Assembly (NCBI RefSeq): GCF_900313025.1 | Contig: NZ_OMPQ01000009.1 | Location: 736,789 to 800,788, forward strand | DNA from: Pseudophaeobacter sp. EL27 | GTDB taxonomy: Bacteria; Pseudomonadota; Alphaproteobacteria; Rhodobacterales; Rhodobacteraceae | Length of the DNA stretch: 64,000 nucleotides | Direction of reading: 5' to 3' | Part shown: positions 18,427-25,588 of the stretch, piece by piece | Numbering within the stretch: position 1 is the first letter of the stretch | Layout of the letters: each line of letters starts with the position of its first letter | Made by a program: the position numbers and the translations under genes | Notes under the pieces: model-generated | Told to the model about the DNA's origin: nothing | Database searches by the model: none | The model's input: only the letters and a program-made list of their open reading frames with translations

Positions 18427-18494
18427 GCATGGGGATATGTATAGATTCTAGGGTTTGGTCAATGGGGTGCATGCCTCGACAACAGAGATTGCTC

Positions 18495-20039
18495 ATGATG
18501 ACTTTCGCACAATATGAAATAGCACTTGAAGATTTGTTGGACGAACTCACCCTTGAGGACGCACAACAACTTCTTATCAGGCATGCTTGGAGAAGCTTGT
18601 TCCTTGTCAGTCCCAGTTTTCCTGGTTCAGACACACCGCAAGGCCAACCTGTTCTATTTCCCAACTTTGAGGCCAAGTACATTCTCTCATGCTTTCGAAC
18701 CTTAGTGGCTGCTGAAGCCTTGTTTTGGGACAGTCAGGCCTTAGACCAAATGACCGTAACCCAGATACGAGACTCACTTAGTGGATTTCGCCAAGGGGCA
18801 GATCATTTTTCATCTCAAACGCTATTGGCTCTTAAAGGTGCAATTGATCTGGTCGATCCATACACGATAGAAAAAAGTAGAGGTTTAGCACTCCATTACC
18901 TTCAAAGAACCGCAGCTCCGGAACAATGGGTGAATACATACACTTTGGCAGACGGCGAAAAACTCGCTACCGAATCCGGAGGGATATCAATGGATCCGCT
19001 TTATCCCTCACAAGAAGCGACATCACAGCAAGACCCCACACACAAATTCGATATCGTTCACTTTGAGAATGAACTTCACCTAAACGGTCCTGCGTGGAAT
19101 TTCTGGAAGTCACAATATGCTGCAAGGCTTGCAGGTCAGCGTATAGACTTTTCGAACTTGCGAACTATTTCCAAAATTCAAGAGATTGTCTGGGAAGCAG
19201 GCCCCGAGGCGGTTGCCAAAGAAATCGAGCGTATTCAGGCGGAAATGCTCGCTGAAAAACTGCCACTGGCAGAGCGCATTGAGGCCAACCCCGACACCGG
19301 AAAGTTCCGAGCCATTCCGATCTCGGTGGAAAACCCCACCACACTCTCTGCCCTTTTGTCACAGATCGAAGATGCGCTGGAGGATTGCCTGGGTGGCCAC
19401 AACGGGCTGGCGGAACACTCTGGATCGGCAAAAAAGCTCAACCGGGTTCTGACCAAATACAAAGACGACCCGCAGAATGCGGAACTCACCCTGACCCGCG
19501 TTGCAGGCAGCCTGCGCAATCAGTTGCATGACACGCGAGAGCTGCCCGACAATGAAGACAACCTCGCCCTGCTGAATGCGGTCGAGGAAGGCGTGCGCGG
19601 CATTCGCGCCAACCATCCCGAAGTGGCCAAAAACCGTGAACAACTGGCGCAGCAGGCTATCCACGCCCTCACACCCGAGGACAAAGACCTTCTCCAACAG
19701 GCGCTTCCGGTTTTGGAGCAAATCAGTGAGCCAGAACTGGCGGATGACTTTGGAACGGACATCCCCGAACTGATCAATGACACCCTCCTGCCCCTCCCCG
19801 ATGGGGCACCACCCCTGCCCGGCGCGGATACAACAACACGGATCTTCAGTCGCATTTCGAAGATGGCTTTGCTTATCCAGAATGGGAAAGACCTAGCGCA
19901 AAAAGGCGCCAAGACTTTTGACAGCGGCATCGTGAAATCGGTCCGCCTCGCGGGGCTTGCCATTTCTGTTACGGGTGGAATTGGAGGAATAGTATTCGCT
20001 CTCGTCAAGGTTGGCCTCAAAATACTAGGCGTCCTCTGA
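18495..20039 (+). CDS. Mosaic orphan protein: AT-rich variable N-terminal part joined to a conserved-looking C-terminal part with hydrophobic end
   Basis: A 514-residue protein of unknown function. Residues 1 to about 230 are encoded by AT-richer DNA and are mainly helical with several Trp/Phe. Near residue 205 is AWNFWKSQYAARLAGQRI, followed by VWEAGPEAVAKEIERIQ; this WxFW...GP pattern is one I recall from alphaproteobacterial orphan proteins. From about 19190 the DNA becomes GC-rich like the core genome. The second part (LSALLSQIEDALEDCLGG, VAGSLRNQLHDTRELPDNED, ALNAVEEGVRGIRANHPEV) is helical and ends in a hydrophobic segment (SVTGGIGGIVFALVKVGLKI). Starts at 18495 or 18498 are equivalent. 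The protein is probably membrane-associated; its role is unknown. Confidence 0.7.
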   Translation: MMTFAQYEIALEDLLDELTLEDAQQLLIRHAWRSLFLVSPSFPGSDTPQGQPVLFPNFEAKYILSCFRTLVAAEALFWDSQALDQMTVTQIRDSLSGFRQGADHFSSQTLLALKGAIDLVDPYTIEKSRGLALHYLQRTAAPEQWVNTYTLADGEKLATESGGISMDPLYPSQEATSQQDPTHKFDIVHFENELHLNGPAWNFWKSQYAARLAGQRIDFSNLRTISKIQEIVWEAGPEAVAKEIERIQAEMLAEKLPLAERIEANPDTGKFRAIPISVENPTTLSALLSQIEDALEDCLGGHNGLAEHSGSAKKLNRVLTKYKDDPQNAELTLTRVAGSLRNQLHDTRELPDNEDNLALLNAVEEGVRGIRANHPEVAKNREQLAQQAIHALTPEDKDLLQQALPVLEQISEPELADDFGTDIPELINDTLLPLPDGAPPLPGADTTTRIFSRISKMALLIQNGKDLAQKGAKTFDSGIVKSVRLAGLAISVTGGIGGIVFALVKVGLKILGVL

Positions 20040-20341
20040 AACTCAAAGGTTAGCGCCTGACCCTGGGTGGGTGCGAAAGCGCCCTCCCGTGGGGAGGGTC
20101 GGGCGCTGACCGGCGGTGCCGCCGGTCCAGGGATCTGTTGGTCACCCCCACTTCCGCGAGTATAGCGCTGCACCTTCCCAAGGTTAGACGTAGCTCCCAT
20201 CATTTCCCAGATCAGCAAAAACCCGGCAAAATCCTGCGCATTTGTAAATGGATTTTAACCACGATTGAAACTCCCCGCGCTCTTCGTCATATTCCCCCAA
20301 ATCCGGGCACGCGATCCGGGCCTAACCACGAGGGACATCTG
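20040..20341. other. Intergenic region with an intact repeat copy
   Basis: These 302 nt contain the repeat at 20078-20126 directly after the orphan gene. The remainder, up to the small secreted protein at 20342, shows no supported gene. The AT-rich piece around 20240-20275 could hold that gene's promoter. Confidence 0.55.
20078..20126 (+). repeat. Two-hairpin dispersed repeat, best-preserved copy
   Basis: Hairpin 1: CCCTCCC (20082-20088), GTG loop, GGGAGGG (20092-20098), enclosed by AGCGC (20078-20082) and GCGCT (20103-20107). Hairpin 2: ACCGGCGG (20109-20116), TG, CCGCCGGT (20119-20126). Related copies are near 15.7, 25.5, 50.5, 52.3 and 53.25 kb. Confidence 0.8.
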
Positions 20342-20683
20342 ATGACATTGCTGCCCACCTCCCTGCGCTCTGCGGGGCTTTGTGCTCTTTTGACGGCTCA
20401 GGTCTTTACCGCGCAGATTGTGCTGGTGCAGCCCGCTCAGGCCGGTGCGATTGAGCGCGCCTGCCGCAGCTCTGATCGCTCTGCAGCCAGCCCCTCGCTG
20501 TGCCGCTGCATCCAGAGGGTGGCCAATGTGCAGCTGACCTCCTCTGAGCGCAAAACCGTGTCCAAATGGTTTGGCGATCCACATCAGGCCCAGGTCACCC
20601 GCCAGTCCAGCAACTACCGCGATGAACAGCTTTGGGAGCGTTACAAGCTCTTTGGCGACACTGCCGCCAAGACCTGCGGATAA
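20342..20683 (+). CDS. Small exported Cys-containing protein (family sometimes labelled arginine transporter)
   Basis: A 113-residue protein with a signal peptide (residues 1-34, ending QPAQA-GA). The mature domain has the pattern ERACRSSDRSAASPSLCRCI, then RVANVQLTSSER, then FGDPHQAQVTRQS, and a terminal Cys (AAKTCG). I recall Roseobacter proteins with this pattern that databases call arginine transporter, a name the sequence does not support: it has no transporter fold or membrane helices. Four cysteines could form two disulfides. Starting at 20342 gives a normal signal peptide; the open frame to 20138 adds an implausible leader. Confidence 0.75.
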   Translation: MTLLPTSLRSAGLCALLTAQVFTAQIVLVQPAQAGAIERACRSSDRSAASPSLCRCIQRVANVQLTSSERKTVSKWFGDPHQAQVTRQSSNYRDEQLWERYKLFGDTAAKTCG

Positions 20684-20808
20684 CGCCAGCCCTCTCCTCT
20701 CTTTTGTTCAGGCTCCGCCAACGTTCAACCGGTGCCCGCAGCATTATAGATTTTACAAAACAAAATTTCCGCACCATCCGGCCAGCATGCCCCTGCCCAG
20801 TTATGGCC

Positions 20809-20829
20809 TGCGCCAACATTTATGGCGCA
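20809..20829. promoter_or_regulatory. Inverted repeat upstream of the LysR gene
   Basis: TGCGCCA (20809-20815) and TGGCGCA (20823-20829) form a perfect 7-bp inverted repeat with a 7-nt AT-rich centre, about 110 nt before the LysR start. The size and symmetry suit a LysR-type site, possibly autoregulatory. Confidence 0.4.
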
Positions 20830-20937
20830 ACTTCCCCTCGTACCACTTTAGGGGGAACGGCAGCCCGATTGGCACCCTTGACCCGGCAGCAAGTCACGGG
20901 GAAACTACGCTGAAGTAATAGTTTTTTGGAGTTCGGC

Positions 20938-21909
20938 ATGTTGATCAAGGGGGTTACCCTTCGGGGGCTGGAGGTTTTTGAAACCCTGGCCAAGACCGGA
21001 TCCGTTGCGCAGACGGCCGAAGTGACCGGGCTGAGCCAGCCTGCCGTCAGCCAGCAGTTGCGAAACCTTGAAAAGGCGCTGGGAACCGATCTGGTTGATC
21101 ACGGTCGTCGCCCCATGGTGCCCACCTCTGCCGGGCGCAATTTCCTTGCCCGCACCCAGGCGGTCCTGTCAGAGCTACGTCTGGCCCAGAACGAACTGTC
21201 GATGATGGACCTCAGCCACCTGCCGGCGCTCTCCATCGGATTGATTGATGATTTTGACAACGACCTGACGCCACGGCTGGTGACCGCCCTGGCCGAAAGC
21301 CTCACTGAGTGCCGGTTCAAGATGATCACCGCTTCCAGTCATGACATCCTGCGCGCCATTGAAGCGGATGAAATCCACCTCGCCGTGACCGCCACAACAG
21401 GCGAGCCACAGGAGGGGTTGATCGAGTTCCCGCTGGTCCGGGATCCCTTTATTCTTGTTGCCCCCAAGGGCTTCATAACCAATCCCAAAGCCCCGCTTGG
21501 CCAACTCAACCAGCTGCCGTTTCTACGCTATGCTTCAGATCAGCTGATCTCGCAGCAGATCGAAGCCCAGATCACAGAGCAGCAAGTCACGTTTGAAAAC
21601 CGTTTTGAAGTGGGCTCACATCTGGCGCTCATGGCCATGGTTGCCCGCAATATCGGCTGGGCGGTGACGACCCCGCTGGGCTATATGCGCGCCACCCGCT
21701 TCCATGACGAGATCGAGGCCTTTCCCCTGCCCTTTGGCACTGCGGCACGCCAGATATCGCTCTTTGCCAGCAGCGACTGGGCCGACCAGCTGCCCCGCAC
21801 TGTAGCTCAAACCACCCAGGGCCTGATCAAACGTCAGATGGTAGATCCTGCGATTGTCCGGCTCCCCTGGCTGGCACAGGACTTCCAATTGCTCGACGAT
21901 TTGAGCTAA
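20938..21909 (+). CDS. LysR-family transcriptional regulator
   Basis: A 323-residue LTTR. The winged helix-turn-helix is residues 5-65 (LRGLEVFETLAKTGSVAQTA, then LSQPAVSQQLRNLEKALG), followed by the linker helix and a substrate-binding domain (SIGLIDDFDNDLTPRLVTAL, LAVTATTGEP). The effector and targets are unknown, and no divergently transcribed metabolic gene lies next to it. A GGAG 6 nt before the ATG supports 20938; a TTG 12 nt upstream is less likely. An inverted repeat lies about 110 nt upstream. Confidence 0.9.
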   Translation: MLIKGVTLRGLEVFETLAKTGSVAQTAEVTGLSQPAVSQQLRNLEKALGTDLVDHGRRPMVPTSAGRNFLARTQAVLSELRLAQNELSMMDLSHLPALSIGLIDDFDNDLTPRLVTALAESLTECRFKMITASSHDILRAIEADEIHLAVTATTGEPQEGLIEFPLVRDPFILVAPKGFITNPKAPLGQLNQLPFLRYASDQLISQQIEAQITEQQVTFENRFEVGSHLALMAMVARNIGWAVTTPLGYMRATRFHDEIEAFPLPFGTAARQISLFASSDWADQLPRTVAQTTQGLIKRQMVDPAIVRLPWLAQDFQLLDDLS

Positions 21910-21981
21910 CGCCTGCAGACCGGCGCCTGCCCAGCTTGCGATCCGCCCGCTAGGCCCGAGAGTAGATAACGGTCGTTTCTG

Positions 21982-22503
21982 CTAGCTTACTGCGTCGTTC
22001 AAGGCGCGTTTCAGACCTGAAGCGGCCTGTTCAAGCAGATCAAGACATCCCTCAAAATCCCGCGTGTAGTAGGGATCTGGCACATGGTCCATCCCAGCCT
22101 CGGGCGCAAAATCGGTAAACAAGCTAACTGGCACCTGATTGCCTGCTGGTCGCAGCGCCTCAATAGCCTGCAAATTGCTTTGATCCATCGCCAGGATCAG
22201 GCCAAAACTGCCAAAATCTGCGGCGCTAAACTGGCGTGCCCGCAGATCCGACACATCAATACCACGGCGTTTTAACGCCCCCTGCATCGCCCCATAGGGT
22301 GGCTCCCCCACATGGTAGCTGGCAGTCCCAGCGCTATCGCAACTGAGGGATGGTTCGAGCATTCGCAACACCCCTTCCGCAGCCGGAGAGCGGCAAATAT
22401 TGCCTAAGCAGACAAACAGAATGGGACAGGGGTTAGGAGTCACCCCTTCGGCATCACTGGTTTGTAAATTGATCCGTGAACTGGCCTGCAAACGCTGCGA
22501 CAT
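21982..22503 (-). CDS. Low-molecular-weight protein-tyrosine phosphatase family protein
   Basis: A 173-residue protein. The catalytic P-loop is VCLGNICRSP (C-x5-R-S), and the general-acid Asp lies in VPDPYYTRDFEGCLDLL. Family members dephosphorylate tyrosine residues, often in exopolysaccharide control, or act as arsenate reductases. The LILAMDQSN segment favours a phosphatase. It carries about 25 extra N-terminal residues compared with the typical 150. An AGGAGG site just before 22503 fixes the start, 20 codons inside the longest frame. It stands alone, so its partner kinase is not visible. Confidence 0.9.
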   Translation of the reverse strand: MSQRLQASSRINLQTSDAEGVTPNPCPILFVCLGNICRSPAAEGVLRMLEPSLSCDSAGTASYHVGEPPYGAMQGALKRRGIDVSDLRARQFSAADFGSFGLILAMDQSNLQAIEALRPAGNQVPVSLFTDFAPEAGMDHVPDPYYTRDFEGCLDLLEQAASGLKRALNDAVS

Positions 22504-22697
22504 ATATTCTCCTCCTGAGGATCTTGTCAGCATAAAGGGTACACCTAAACGCTGGCGAAGCACGGTGAAATTTCTACTCTTACCAGGGCAGGCAATTCCA
22601 CCGAATGCGGGCCTGGTCTCTTTTGCAACCTAGGGGGGCTTTGGGCGTCTTACCAGATTGAGCCAGGGCGGATAAAAGACGATCGCAACGGTGCAGC

Positions 22698-22723
22698 AAA
22701 AAGCCCGCCACCAGGGCGGGCTT
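22698..22723 (-). terminator. Terminator of the PCu(A)C gene
   Basis: On the minus strand, AAAGCCCGCC-CTGG-TGGCGGGCTTTTT: a GC stem with a T5 tract, about 70 nt after the stop codon at 22792. Confidence 0.8.
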
Positions 22724-22791
22724 TGGGCGCGAAGGAGGGCTGCAGCGCAGCCTGACGCCGCGCCCGCCCCTCCGCTTTCTGTCACACCAGC

Positions 22792-23277
22792 TTAGTTGGT
22801 CTGTTTCATATGGCCATGGCCGCCATGGCCGGGCTTGCGCTCCAGATCAACGGGGATCTCGATGCTGACCTCTCCAGCGTTTTTGAACACAAGGGTCACA
22901 GGCACTACGTCGCCATGTTTCAGCTCCTGGTTCAACCCCATGAACATCACATGGGCACCACCACGCTGCAGCATGTAGCTCCCCTCAGCAGGAATGGGAA
23001 AACCCTCTTCCACATGCACCATCTGCATCACACCGTCGCCGCTTTCCATATGGGTATGCAGCTCAACACGTTTGGCCACATCAGAGCGCGCCTCGACCAG
23101 CTGATCTGCCTCAGCGCCCATATTCATGATTTCCATGAAGGCGGCCCCGCTGGAGGACATTTTTGTGGACACGCGGGCATATTGGTCATGCACCATGATT
23201 TTGGCGCCTTCAGCAGTGGCGGCACCAGCAAAAGACACAGCGGCAACCGCCGCAAACAATACGGATTTCAGGGACAT
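22792..23277 (-). CDS. Periplasmic copper chaperone, PCu(A)C family
   Basis: A 161-residue exported protein. The signal peptide ends GAATA-EG (about residue 22). Copper-binding His/Met residues are spread as in PCu(A)C proteins: VELHTHMESGDGVMQM in the middle and GGAHVMFMGL later, plus a His-rich tail (GHGGHGHMKQ). These proteins deliver Cu(I) to the CuA/CuB sites of cytochrome oxidase in the periplasm. The downstream gene position is empty up to the terminator. The upstream neighbour at 23386 is a small exported Cys protein, and the 108-nt gap allows a two-gene copper unit. Confidence 0.9.
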   Translation of the reverse strand: MSLKSVLFAAVAAVSFAGAATAEGAKIMVHDQYARVSTKMSSSGAAFMEIMNMGAEADQLVEARSDVAKRVELHTHMESGDGVMQMVHVEEGFPIPAEGSYMLQRGGAHVMFMGLNQELKHGDVVPVTLVFKNAGEVSIEIPVDLERKPGHGGHGHMKQTN

Positions 23278-23385
23278 TTTGTCTCCCCTTTCTCTGGTTT
23301 TGAGTAGGTTTGGGTAATCGTAAAATCGTCAACCATCAGCCAGCTCGGGCTTTTGGCAGAACAGATCTGTCGTCAGATAGGGATA

Positions 23386-23736
23386 TCAGGCGGTTTTGGG
23401 CGGGGCCCGTGCGGTCGCCTCAACCTGCATCAGATGGCCTGCCTGAACCTGCATGCCGAGACGATCAAAAGCCTGCCCCCCATAGGAGCGCAGCAGCAGG
23501 TCCTGTGGGCCAGAGACCGCATCCAGCAGATGCATCACACAGTCCGGGCAATAATGCGGCGCCTGGGTCGGCTGACCATCCTCATCGACATAGATGGCAA
23601 CCGGACCGCTAGCCGCGCAGATCACCATCTGCCCCGCAGCATCCCGGCTGCCCTTGGCACTGGCCGACGCATGCCCCGTCAGGGTCACCACCAAAGCCAG
23701 CATCAGAGCCAGAGATATCCGCAGGAATCGAGCCAT
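23386..23736 (-). CDS. Small exported Cys-containing protein (DUF2946-like)
   Basis: A 116-residue protein with a signal peptide (ALMLALVVTLTGHASA, about residues 8-27). The mature part has Cys residues in VICAASGPVAIYVDEDG and APHYCPDCVMHLLD; the CPDC pair resembles the DUF2946 family that is often near copper genes. It precedes the PCu(A)C chaperone on the same strand, 108 nt apart. A role in periplasmic copper handling is inference from context and cysteine pattern. Confidence 0.7.
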   Translation of the reverse strand: MARFLRISLALMLALVVTLTGHASASAKGSRDAAGQMVICAASGPVAIYVDEDGQPTQAPHYCPDCVMHLLDAVSGPQDLLLRSYGGQAFDRLGMQVQAGHLMQVEATARAPPKTA

Positions 23737-23803
23737 GGCAAATCATATGCCTTTGCAACGCTAAGGCTGCAAGTTGTAAATGAGATGCGTCTATAACGGC
23801 AAA

Positions 23804-23832
23804 ACGCCGCGCATCCCTAAGATGCACGGCGC
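23804..23832 (-). terminator. rpmB terminator
   Basis: On the minus strand, GCGCCGTGCATC and GATGCGCGGCG pair around TTAGG and are followed by T4, about 25 nt after the rpmB stop. Confidence 0.8.
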
Positions 23833-23856
23833 TTCAAATTCTCATGTGATCAAAGA

Positions 23857-24147
23857 TCAAGCTTCGGCGGACTGTGCCTTGGCGATCTCTTTTTTCACTT
23901 TCAGTGCGCTTGTGGACAACTCATCGTCCTTGGCTTTTGCCAGGAAGGCGTCCAGGCCACCGCGGTGATCAACAGTGCGCAGAGCAGCAGCTGAGATTTT
24001 CAGCTTGATGCCACGACCCAGAGTCTCGGACTGCAGGGTAACATCGTTCAGGTTTGGCAAAAACCGACGACGAGTTCTGTTTTTAGCATGGCTGACATTG
24101 TTGCCAGTCATCGGGCCTTTTCCGGTCAGTTCGCAACGGCGCGACAT
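23857..24147 (-). CDS. rpmB: 50S ribosomal protein bL28
   Basis: A 96-residue ribosomal protein of normal length. It starts [20 protein letters not shown], with the conserved middle [13 protein letters not shown] and the [21 protein letters not shown] region. The open frame extends 42 codons upstream, but the canonical start is 24147. It is transcribed alone with a strong terminator. No rpmG is beside it. Confidence 0.97.
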   Translation of the reverse strand: MSRRCELTGKGPMTGNNVSHAKNRTRRRFLPNLNDVTLQSETLGRGIKLKISAAALRTVDHRGGLDAFLAKAKDDELSTSALKVKKEIAKAQSAEA

Positions 24148-24446
24148 AGGTTCATCCTTCGTATCTGGGGCAGCACCCGAGGATCCCCCCGAATCGTCTG
24201 CAAATCTCAAAGGGCGCGGCCAAGAGGCAACGCCCGAAAACTGGTTGGATGCGTTTAGGAGGAATCGCCCCAAGGGTCAAGCCAAATGCTGGGGTTTTGT
24301 AGCAGCACCCAGGAAATGGCTCAGGGAAATGTCTCAGGCGCGTTCCAACCTTTGAATTTCACAAGCTCTATAGGCCTTTCTCATCGACTTGGCCAGTGCT
24401 TCTCATGGCTAGTCCCTCTTGATGCTGGCTTGCCGCCTATAGGCCC

Positions 24447-25427
24447 TTAACCCGCAACACCAAGCCCTTTCAGCATCTCCTGCGCGGCTGCAGTTGGCGA
24501 CACCTCTCCGCTGGCCACCTGATCCGACAGTGCCTCCATGCGGTCCTGCGCCCAGGTGGTCTTCAGCCGAGCCAACAGGGCCTGACGCACGTCTTCGCCA
24601 AACCAATATCGCGCCTGCTCTGCCCGGGTACCACTCCAGTGGCCCTTCTCGCGACGCCACTCCATCAAGGTCTTCATGTCTTCCCAGGCTGTGTCCAACC
24701 CGGCCTCCTGCAGCGCCGAGACTGTCTGCGCCTTGGGATACCCCGTCGGATCCTGCGGGCGCTTGCGCAGCAACCGCAGTGCGCCAGAGTAATCGGCACA
24801 GGTACGCATGGCTGCGGATTTCAGATCACCATCGGCCTTATTGACCAGGATGATATCCGCCATTTCCATGATGCCGCGCTTCACCCCCTGCAATTCATCC
24901 CCGCCCGCGGGCGCCAGCAACAGCAAGAACAAATCCGACATCTGTGCCACGACGGTTTCAGACTGGCCCACACCAACGGTTTCAATCAGCACCACATCAA
25001 ATCCTGCCGCCTCGCATAGCGACACCGCCTCGCGAGTGCGCCGCGCCACCCCGCCCAGATTGGTCTGACTGGGTGAAGGACGGATAAAGGCCCCTTTTTG
25101 ACGGCTCAGCTGCTCCATCCGGGTTTTATCCCCCAGAATGGATCCGCCAGTCCGGGCCGAGCTCGGATCCACCGCCAAAACCGCCACCCGCAGGCCTTGA
25201 GCCACCAGCATCATGCCAAAGCTCTCAATAAAGGTGGATTTCCCCACGCCGGGTGTTCCCGACAAACCAATACGCAGGGCTTGGCGACCGGATTTGGCCA
25301 ATTGTTCCAACAGCTCCGTCGCTGCCGCCCGGTGATCCTCGCGGCCACTTTCGACCAGAGTGATAGCCCGCGCCAACGCACGGCGATCCCCGCTTAGGAT
25401 TTTCTCACTCAGCTCGGCGGTCTTCAT
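24447..25427 (-). CDS. meaB: MeaB-type G-protein chaperone of methylmalonyl-CoA mutase
   Basis: A 326-residue ArgK/MeaB GTPase that loads and protects the B12 cofactor of methylmalonyl-CoA mutase. Motifs: Walker A SGTPGVGKSTFIE near residue 55, LAVDPSSARTGGSILGDKTRM (the DPSS switch region), ETVGVGQSE (Walker B side) and VNKADGD (G4). The start at 25427 restores the family N-terminus; the frame to 25610 adds 61 residues from the repeat-containing intergenic region. The mutase is not in the window, but the epimerase of the same pathway is at 57641. It is divergent from hrpB. Confidence 0.93.
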   Translation of the reverse strand: MKTAELSEKILSGDRRALARAITLVESGREDHRAAATELLEQLAKSGRQALRIGLSGTPGVGKSTFIESFGMMLVAQGLRVAVLAVDPSSARTGGSILGDKTRMEQLSRQKGAFIRPSPSQTNLGGVARRTREAVSLCEAAGFDVVLIETVGVGQSETVVAQMSDLFLLLLAPAGGDELQGVKRGIMEMADIILVNKADGDLKSAAMRTCADYSGALRLLRKRPQDPTGYPKAQTVSALQEAGLDTAWEDMKTLMEWRREKGHWSGTRAEQARYWFGEDVRQALLARLKTTWAQDRMEALSDQVASGEVSPTAAAQEMLKGLGVAG

Positions 25428-25525
25428 GCCCGGTCTCCAGTCTTGAACAGCTCGCAAATTTTCCCGCCTAATTGACGCAGCCCGCAAGCCATTGTCCAGT
25501 GCGAAGCTGCCGCAGGGGGCAACTG

Positions 25526-25577
25526 GTCCTCCCTCCCCTCTAAGGGAGAGCACTGGACGCTGACCCGCGCTTTGGCG
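25526..25577 (+). repeat. Degenerate copy of the two-hairpin dispersed repeat
   Basis: CTCCC (25533-25537) pairs with GGGAG (25544-25548). GTCC (25526-25529) pairs with GGAC (25555-25558), and GCTGACC follows as in other copies. The second hairpin is weak. It sits in the divergent meaB-hrpB gap. Confidence 0.45.
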
Positions 25578-25588
25578 ATAAGCAAGCC

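Noticed and set aside
16852-18444. 530-codon open frame on the plus strand opposite lepA
   Set aside because: It is fully antisense to a confident housekeeping gene, is rich in His/Gln/Gly as expected from mirrored GC-rich codons, and has no domain.
22720-22790. GC-rich palindrome GGCTGC/GCAGCC after the PCu(A)C terminator as another copy of the two-hairpin repeat
   Set aside because: It lacks the AGCG...GGCGCT frame and the second hairpin, so I did not count it in the family.
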